From assembly GCA_017435385.1 (NCBI GenBank), contig JAFSFB010000001.1, forward strand, positions 1 through 64,000: a stretch of 64,000 bases of DNA, in the 5' to 3' direction. The first letter of the stretch is position 1, and every line of letters begins with the position of its first letter. Below the pieces are notes generated by a model. That model saw only the letters and a list, made by a program, of their open reading frames with translations, made no database searches and was not told the DNA's origin. Shown piece after piece: positions 56,321 through 62,275 of this stretch. A program made the position numbers and the translations under genes. The DNA comes from Clostridia bacterium. GTDB lineage: Bacteria; Bacillota; Clostridia; Oscillospirales; Acutalibacteraceae.

Positions 56321-58471
56321 ATGCAAAACAAAGTGCGGTTTGACCTGACCGCCGACGGTAAGCTCTGCAACGGAGAGCTGATTTTTGAAAACGGCTCTCT
56401 GCTTGCCGTCTGCGACGGAAAAACCGTTTTCAGCCATAACCTTGACGGAATCGGAGAACTGCTTCAGCGCTCTTATGTCGGCTGCGGCTGCCTTGAGCTT
56501 GTGCCTGAAAACGCAGGTGCGGAAATGGAGAATTCCGTTCCCGTCTGCCGCTTCTCGCTCTCTCAGGCAAACGAAATCGGCGAATTCTGCAAGGTCGTCA
56601 ACCACTATATAAAAACGGGCGAAGAAACCGAGCTTTCCCGTGAGGACTTCAGAGTCTGCCCCAAATGCGGCAAGCATTATCCCAAGGGAATCGATGTGTG
56701 CCTTTTCTGCGTTGAAAAAAGCTATATAATCAGACGTGCATATTCTCTCGCAAAGCCCTATCTCGGCGGTCTTGCCGTTTCGGGCATCCTTCTTTCGGTC
56801 TGCACGGCTCTCGGAGCGATGCTCCCCGTTCTCAACGCAGAGCTGCTTGACGGCTATCTGACAAACTCCGCTCTTTCAATGAATGAAAAAACAAAGGGCA
56901 TCGTTATTCTCGTGCTTTTAATGGCGTTCACGCAGATTCTCAGCAGAATTTTCTATATCGTTTCCCAGAGAAGAACAAACCGGATCAGCTCCCGCTTTTC
57001 AAACGATATGCGGCTTCTTGTCTATGACAAGGTGCAGAGGCTCTCGCTTTCCTCCATGTCAAAGAAAACCTCGGGCGACCTGATGAAAAGAATAACCAAG
57101 GATACCGAGGTTGTGCGCCGCTTCCTTACGGAGCACGGCATGTATGCCATTGAAAAGCTGATAATGTTCACCGTTATCCTCGTTGTTCTCATCAGCATCA
57201 GCCCTCTGCTGACCTTCCTCGTTTTCGTTCCCGTGCCGCTGGTTATTTTCGCAATACGCAGCTTCTGGAAATTCATTCATCTGCGCTATGAAAAGCAGTG
57301 GAGATGCAATTCAAGGTCAAACTCCGTTCTGCACGATATCGTCAGAGGCATAAGAGTTGTCAAAACCTTCGGAAGCGAAGAAAGAGAGATCAAAAAATTC
57401 GACAGCATCTGTTTGCGGCTCGCCAAGATTTCGGCAAGCAACGAACAGCTCTGGGCACGGGTCTTCCCCTTCCTCTCGTTCTTTATGGGCGTTGGCGAAT
57501 TCCTCGTTCTCTATTTCGGCGGCAGAATGGCAGTCAACGGAACGATAACCGTCGGCGAGCTGCTCGAATTCACGCTCTTCCTTGCCTATATCTATCAGCC
57601 CCTGCGCTGGATCTCGTCGCTTCCGAGAAGACTCGGCGAGGTTGCAACAAGCCTTATCAAGATATTTGAGATCATCGACGAAAAGCAGAGCGTTGAGGAT
57701 ACGGATTCTCCCGTTTCCGCCGATCTTGACGGCGACATTGTTTTCAGCGATGTCCGCTTCGGCTACAAGGCATACGAGCCCGTTCTCAGGGACATCAATC
57801 TCACCGTAAAGCAGGGAGAAATGATCGGTCTTGTCGGTCATTCGGGAGCAGGCAAATCCACGCTCATCAACCTTATCATGCGGCTTTATGACACCGATGC
57901 CGGCAGCATAACCGTCGGCGGCAAGGACATAAAGCAGATGCGCCAGAGCGATTACAGAGAAAAGGTCGGCGTTGTTTTTCAGGAAACCTTCCTCTTTGCT
58001 GGAACGATCTATGACAACATCGCCTATGCCCGACGAAACGCCGAGCCGAGCGAGGTTATTGCGGCGGCAAAGGCGGCAAACGCTCACGAGTTCATCATGA
58101 AGCTTCCCGACGGATATAACACGATCGTCGGCGAAAACGGACATAATCTCTCGGGTGGCGAAAGACAGAGAATTTCAATCGCAAGAGCCGTTCTGAGAAA
58201 CCCCGAAATCCTCATTCTTGACGAGGCGACATCGGCTCTCGATCCCGAAACCGAAAGCCTGATTCAGGAAGCACTCTCCAAGCTTGTCAAGGGCAGAACG
58301 ACCTTTGCAATTGCCCACAGACTCTCGACCCTGCGGAATGCAGACCGACTCGTTGTTATCGAAAAGGGCAGGATCGCCGAGGTCGGCACTCACAGAGAGC
58401 TTCTTCTGCAAAACGGAATCTACGCAAGACTCGTCATGGCTCAGCGCCAGACGGCAAAATTATCAAACTGA
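56321..58471 (+). CDS. ABC exporter subunit 2 with PH-like and zinc-ribbon N-terminal extension
   Basis: A 716-aa ABC exporter half built like subunit 1. Residues 1-110 are beta-rich and end in VCRFSLSQANEIGEFCKVVN, which parallels the RFS...F block of subunit 1; a zinc ribbon follows with Cys 113, 116, 127, 130 (CPKCGKHYPKG, CLFC). The membrane domain spans about 145-440. The ATPase has Walker A GHSGAGKST (506-514), signature LSGGERQ (610-616), Walker B with Glu 635 and the AHRLSTLR switch. Both subunits keep a full catalytic Glu and signature, unlike most heterodimeric exporters, where one site is degenerate. The start is an ATG eight bases from GGGG; a GTG three codons earlier is part of that site. 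Confidence 0.93.
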   Translation: MQNKVRFDLTADGKLCNGELIFENGSLLAVCDGKTVFSHNLDGIGELLQRSYVGCGCLELVPENAGAEMENSVPVCRFSLSQANEIGEFCKVVNHYIKTGEETELSREDFRVCPKCGKHYPKGIDVCLFCVEKSYIIRRAYSLAKPYLGGLAVSGILLSVCTALGAMLPVLNAELLDGYLTNSALSMNEKTKGIVILVLLMAFTQILSRIFYIVSQRRTNRISSRFSNDMRLLVYDKVQRLSLSSMSKKTSGDLMKRITKDTEVVRRFLTEHGMYAIEKLIMFTVILVVLISISPLLTFLVFVPVPLVIFAIRSFWKFIHLRYEKQWRCNSRSNSVLHDIVRGIRVVKTFGSEEREIKKFDSICLRLAKISASNEQLWARVFPFLSFFMGVGEFLVLYFGGRMAVNGTITVGELLEFTLFLAYIYQPLRWISSLPRRLGEVATSLIKIFEIIDEKQSVEDTDSPVSADLDGDIVFSDVRFGYKAYEPVLRDINLTVKQGEMIGLVGHSGAGKSTLINLIMRLYDTDAGSITVGGKDIKQMRQSDYREKVGVVFQETFLFAGTIYDNIAYARRNAEPSEVIAAAKAANAHEFIMKLPDGYNTIVGENGHNLSGGERQRISIARAVLRNPEILILDEATSALDPETESLIQEALSKLVKGRTTFAIAHRLSTLRNADRLVVIEKGRIAEVGTHRELLLQNGIYARLVMAQRQTAKLSN

Positions 58472-58562
58472 TATTTCCCCTGCATCCACGGGTGCAGGGA
58501 TTTTGTTTGCCCCAATTTTCATCTTGACCGTTTCTTTATGCATTGATATAATGTAAATAATA

Positions 58563-58689
58563 TAAATCAGGTGTGAACGGAGTCCACCCTTGAATTTTAA
58601 CTCTTCACAAAAAATTCGGGCGATTCGTAAATCGCCCCTACGCAATCGGGTGCGGGCAGAGCCCGCCCTCAACTCTTCATTCTTCACTA
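58563..58689. repeat. Dispersed intergenic repeat, copies C and D with palindrome module
   Basis: Read on the minus strand, right to left: AT-rich head (about 58689-58668), hairpin GCGGGC-TCT-GCCCGC (58666-58652), ACCCGATT, palindrome GGGCGATT/AATCGCCC (58637-58618), a second AT-rich segment, hairpin GTGGAC-TCC-GTTCAC (58587-58573), ACCTGATT. This is a composite of two hairpin modules around one palindrome. Confidence 0.85.
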
Positions 58690-58750
58690 TAAATCAGGTG
58701 TGAACGGAGTCCACCCTTAACTGTTCACTATTCATTATTCATTAATCATA
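58690..58750. repeat. Dispersed intergenic repeat, copy E
   Basis: Minus-strand copy nearly identical to copy B over about 50 bp, with hairpin GTGGAC-TCC-GTTCAC (58714-58700). It ends 20 bp before the cysK start, so it is part of the cysK leader. Confidence 0.85.
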
Positions 58751-58769
58751 TTTTTCCGGAGATGGTCTT

Positions 58770-59690
58770 ATGAAAATATATAACAATGCATCCGAGCTCG
58801 TCGGAAACACTCCCCTCGTCAGGTTTTCGGGATTTTCCGCAGACTGCGGCGCAGATATTCTCGCAAAGCTTGAATATATGAATCCTGCAGGAAGCACAAA
58901 GGACAGAGTCGGCAAGGAGATGCTCGAAGCTGCTCTCGCCGACGGGAGAATAACCGAAAAGTCCGTTATTATCGAGCCGACAAGCGGCAACACGGGCATC
59001 GGAATCGCTTCGTTCGCTGCTCAGAAGGGCATGAAGGTTATCATCACCATGCCCGAAACGATGAGCGTTGAGCGCAGAAAGCTTCTTGCCGCATACGGCG
59101 CAGAGCTTGTGCTCACAGACGGCTCAAAGGGTATGGCGGGTGCAATTGCAAAGGCGGAGGAGATCGCCGCCGAAACCGAAGGAGCTTTCATTCCCGCTCA
59201 GTTTGACAATCCCGACAACGCCGCCGCCCACTATAAAACAACGGGCCCCGAAATATGGAACGATACCGACGGAAAGGTTGACATTTTCGTTGCAGGCGTC
59301 GGCACGGGCGGCACGATAACGGGCACGGGCAGATATCTCAAAGAAAAAAATCCCGACATAAAAATCATCGCCGTCGAGCCTGCGGATTCGCCGTTTCTTT
59401 CGGAAGGCAGAGCAGGAGCTCACGGACTCATGGGTATCGGTGCAGGCTTTGTGCCGAAAATCCTCGACACGGAAATATACGATGAAATTATAACGGTCAC
59501 AACAGAAGAGGCATATGCCGCCTCAAAGAAAACAGTTAAAACCGAAGGCATTCTCGTCGGAATAACCTCGGGTGCGGCGCTTCATGCGGCTTCTCTCGTT
59601 GCTTCAAGACCTGAAAATGCAGGCAAAACAGTCGTTGTCCTTCTCCCCGACGGCGGAGAAAGATATCTATCGACACCGATGTTTGACTAA
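58770..59690 (+). CDS. cysK: Cysteine synthase (O-acetylserine sulfhydrylase)
   Basis: A 306-aa PLP enzyme making cysteine from O-acetylserine and sulfide. Visible: ELVGNTPLVRF, the PLP lysine 44 in NPAGSTKDRVG, the substrate loop TSGNTGIGIA (70-79), and the phosphate-binding GTGGTITGTGRYL. The C-terminal LLPDGGERYLSTPMFD is a typical end. No cysE, sulfate genes or T-box leader were seen; the upstream 300 bp is filled by repeat elements, which must be part of its transcript if it is transcribed from upstream. Confidence 0.95.
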   Translation: MKIYNNASELVGNTPLVRFSGFSADCGADILAKLEYMNPAGSTKDRVGKEMLEAALADGRITEKSVIIEPTSGNTGIGIASFAAQKGMKVIITMPETMSVERRKLLAAYGAELVLTDGSKGMAGAIAKAEEIAAETEGAFIPAQFDNPDNAAAHYKTTGPEIWNDTDGKVDIFVAGVGTGGTITGTGRYLKEKNPDIKIIAVEPADSPFLSEGRAGAHGLMGIGAGFVPKILDTEIYDEIITVTTEEAYAASKKTVKTEGILVGITSGAALHAASLVASRPENAGKTVVVLLPDGGERYLSTPMFD

Positions 59691-59717
59691 GGCGACGAAT
59701 AAAATTCTACAAAAACA

Positions 59718-59783
59718 ACGGGCGATTCGTGAATCGCCCCTACACATAATTGCGCATTACGCATTCCGAATTACGAATTGAAA
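59718..59783. repeat. Dispersed intergenic repeat, palindrome plus GCATTACG segment
   Basis: GGGCGATT-CGTG-AATCGCCC (59720-59739), CCTAC, then GCATTACG/GAATTACG strings. The palindrome matches that of the composite element at 58.6 kb and the tail matches the fragment at 2.0 kb. Confidence 0.85.
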
Positions 59784-59795
59784 CAGAGGTGCAAT

Positions 59796-61238
59796 ATGTC
59801 ACAGACCTCAAACCTAAAAACCAATCCCGATGCATGTCCGCTTGCCAGAAAGTGCGGCGGCTGTCAGCTTCAGAACATGACCTATGACCGCCAGCTGAAG
59901 TGGAAGCAGGCAAGATGCGAAATTCTGCTGAAAAAATTCGGCAAGGTTTCAAAAATCATCGGTATGGAAAACCCGTATCATTATCGCAACAAGGTTCAGG
60001 CGGCATTCGGCAGAACAAAAAGCGGAAAAATCATTTCGGGAGTCTATCAGTCGGGCAGTCACCGCATCGTTTCGGTTGACTCCTGCATGACCGAGGATGA
60101 AATTGCCGACAAGATCATCGTCGATATCCGCAGCATGATTCCGAAATTCAAGATATGGACCTATGATGAAGACAAGGGCACGGGCTTTCTGCGCCATGTT
60201 CTCGTCAAGAGAGGCTTCTCGAGCGGAGAGGTCATGGTTGTCATCGTCGGTGCAAGCGGATATTTCCCGATGAAGAAAAAGTTCACCGCCGCCCTGCTTG
60301 AAATGCATCCCGAAATAACAACCGTTGTTCTCAACATCAATTCCAAAAACACCAACCTTGTTCTCGGCGACAAGGAAGAGGTTCTTTACGGCGACGGATA
60401 TATCGAGGACACCCTCTGCGGCTGTGTTTTCAGAATCTCTCCCAAATCTTTTTATCAGATAAATCCCGTGCAGACCGAAAAGCTCTATAACAAGGCGATG
60501 GAATTTGCCTGCCTTGACAAAAGCACGAGAGTTATTGATGCATATTGCGGAATCGGCACGATCGGACTCGTTGCCGCAAAAACGGCTGGTGAGGTCATAG
60601 GCGTTGAGCTCAATCCCGATGCTGTCAAGGATGCGATCTCAAACTGCAAGCGCAACGGAATGAAGAACGCAAAATTCTTCTGCGCCGATGCAGGCGATTT
60701 CATGGAAGCTCTTGCCGAAGAGGGTGAAAGCGCAGATGTTGTTTTCATGGATCCTCCCAGAGCAGGCAGCAGCAAAAAATTCATTGACTCGCTGACAAAA
60801 ATGGCTCCCGAAAGAATTGTTTATATCTCCTGCAACCCCGAAACCCTCGCACGGGATCTGCAGCTGATCGTCAAAAAAGGCTATGCCGTCAAAGCGATCC
60901 AGCCCGTTGATATGTTCCCCCACACAAACCATATAGAAACGGTTGTCCAGTTGTCCCAACGAAAGGCCGACGCATATATCGACATAGATTTAGACCTTGA
61001 TGAGCTGGATATTACAGCCGCCGAAAGCAAGGCAACCTATGACGAAATCAAGGGATATGTGCTCAATAAGTTCGGACTGAAAGTTTCAACATTGAATATA
61101 GCTCAGATTAAAGCAAAACACGGCATCATCGAAAGAGAATGCTATAACAAAGGCAAAGACGGTCACCGTGTACCCAACTGCCCGAAAGAAAAAGAAAACG
61201 CCATCATTGATGCGTTAAAGTATTTTAAGATGGTATAA
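59796..61238 (+). CDS. 23S rRNA (uracil-5-)-methyltransferase RumA/RlmD family, with C-terminal extension
   Basis: A 480-aa SAM-dependent RNA m5U methyltransferase. An iron-sulfur site is given by Cys 14, Cys 20, Cys 23 and Cys 97. SAM motif VIDAYCGIGTIGL (247-259), catalytic region FMDPPRAG (317-324) and nucleophile Cys 346 in YISCNPETLARD follow. The usual protein ends near residue 390 (HIETVVQLS); here about 90 extra residues follow (YDEIKGYVLNKFGLKVSTLNI, then ERECYNKGKDGHRVPNCP). The N-terminal TRAM domain of many members is absent. The start follows GAGGTG; an in-frame TTG six codons upstream is not used. Standard codon use until the end of the extension. Confidence 0.9.
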   Translation: MSQTSNLKTNPDACPLARKCGGCQLQNMTYDRQLKWKQARCEILLKKFGKVSKIIGMENPYHYRNKVQAAFGRTKSGKIISGVYQSGSHRIVSVDSCMTEDEIADKIIVDIRSMIPKFKIWTYDEDKGTGFLRHVLVKRGFSSGEVMVVIVGASGYFPMKKKFTAALLEMHPEITTVVLNINSKNTNLVLGDKEEVLYGDGYIEDTLCGCVFRISPKSFYQINPVQTEKLYNKAMEFACLDKSTRVIDAYCGIGTIGLVAAKTAGEVIGVELNPDAVKDAISNCKRNGMKNAKFFCADAGDFMEALAEEGESADVVFMDPPRAGSSKKFIDSLTKMAPERIVYISCNPETLARDLQLIVKKGYAVKAIQPVDMFPHTNHIETVVQLSQRKADAYIDIDLDLDELDITAAESKATYDEIKGYVLNKFGLKVSTLNIAQIKAKHGIIERECYNKGKDGHRVPNCPKEKENAIIDALKYFKMV

Positions 61239-61274
61239 TTAAATTTAGGTGTTGTCTTTTTATAAGGAGAATAT

Positions 61275-62231
61275 ATGGGAAATGATGCTTATGTACACAT
61301 AGATAAAAAGAATCATTCTGTTAAATCCATTGAAAATCTTTTGTTTATGTTAGATTTTGAAAAGCGTAACGATTTTTATTATTTTGGAAACGATGAAGAG
61401 TATAAGTATTTTTCGGGAGTATGTGTATGGAAATGTGATGAGAACACTGATGAATTGATCTATAGAGTTCGAACACAAATCTTTGCAAGTGGTTATGATA
61501 TAAAGAAACAAAACGATACAATAAGAGCTTTTAAAAAGTATTGTAATGCTTGGTTTGTTGGAGATATGGGGAAAAATCGTTATTTTAAAGTTGAAAAATT
61601 GGTTAAAGGAGCAGAAAGCGGTTGCTGTTTTGCTATTAAAAAATTAGATAACAATTTTTCGCTCTTGTTATATTCGTTAAGCAAATATCCCCTCGACAAT
61701 GAAGGCGAGATACAGATGAGTTCTTGGGGAATCCCCACACCAAGTGTTTTCAATGCTAATGTTTATTTAGCATATCTTTGTTCTTTGATGGAAGACTTTT
61801 TTCGTTCTACTTATGTTGCGCTCTTGAAATATTCAGAAAACAAAGAAAAAATAATTAAAAATGTAAAATTATCTCCGTTTGATTTGATAGATATAAGTAA
61901 TGGTAACAAATCTTTAGAAGAAGCACTCGCAAGAACATTGTCTTTTCAAAACATTAAAAAAATCAACTCCAATTTTATGGATATTGATAAAAAATATGAT
62001 TTGGGAAGAGTACTTAAGAAGCCGTACAAAAACAGAAAAGAATCCTTGTATGAACAAATAAATCGATTGTTTGAATGTCGACACGCAATGATTCATAAAA
62101 CAGAAATAAACGTAGATTACGGAACTGAATCTCTGAAAAAAGATATTACAGATATTAAAGTTGCGTTTAAAAGAGTATATGAATTTATTTGTGAGCAAAA
62201 TGGTTGGATTCCAGAAAATATCATTATATAG
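61275..62231 (+). CDS. HEPN-like domain protein, probable defence component
   Basis: A 318-aa protein of AT-rich codon use with no signal or membrane segment. The N-terminal half is mixed and unrecognised. The C-terminal half is helical and looks like a HEPN domain: YLAYLCSLMEDFFRSTYVAL (165-184, with the acidic ED pair in the first helix) and, about 90 residues on, CRHAMIHK with R269-x4-H274, the RNase motif of HEPN proteins, then a final helix. HEPN RNases occur in toxin-antitoxin and anti-phage systems. An OLD-type nuclease starts 44 bp later on the same strand. The family call is by eye only; an AGGAG site precedes the ATG. Confidence 0.7.
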   Translation: MGNDAYVHIDKKNHSVKSIENLLFMLDFEKRNDFYYFGNDEEYKYFSGVCVWKCDENTDELIYRVRTQIFASGYDIKKQNDTIRAFKKYCNAWFVGDMGKNRYFKVEKLVKGAESGCCFAIKKLDNNFSLLLYSLSKYPLDNEGEIQMSSWGIPTPSVFNANVYLAYLCSLMEDFFRSTYVALLKYSENKEKIIKNVKLSPFDLIDISNGNKSLEEALARTLSFQNIKKINSNFMDIDKKYDLGRVLKKPYKNRKESLYEQINRLFECRHAMIHKTEINVDYGTESLKKDITDIKVAFKRVYEFICEQNGWIPENIII

Positions 62232-62275
62232 AAAACAATGATAAAAAGAAAATATGTGATTAGAGGGAATAAACA

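Noticed and set aside
58563-58750. Insertion sequence
   Set aside because: No transposase frame and no long terminal inverted repeats; better described as small structured intergenic repeats, possibly MITE-like.
58470-58769. Small genes between exporter subunit 2 and cysK
   Set aside because: All frames there are short, lack ribosome sites and coincide with repeat modules.
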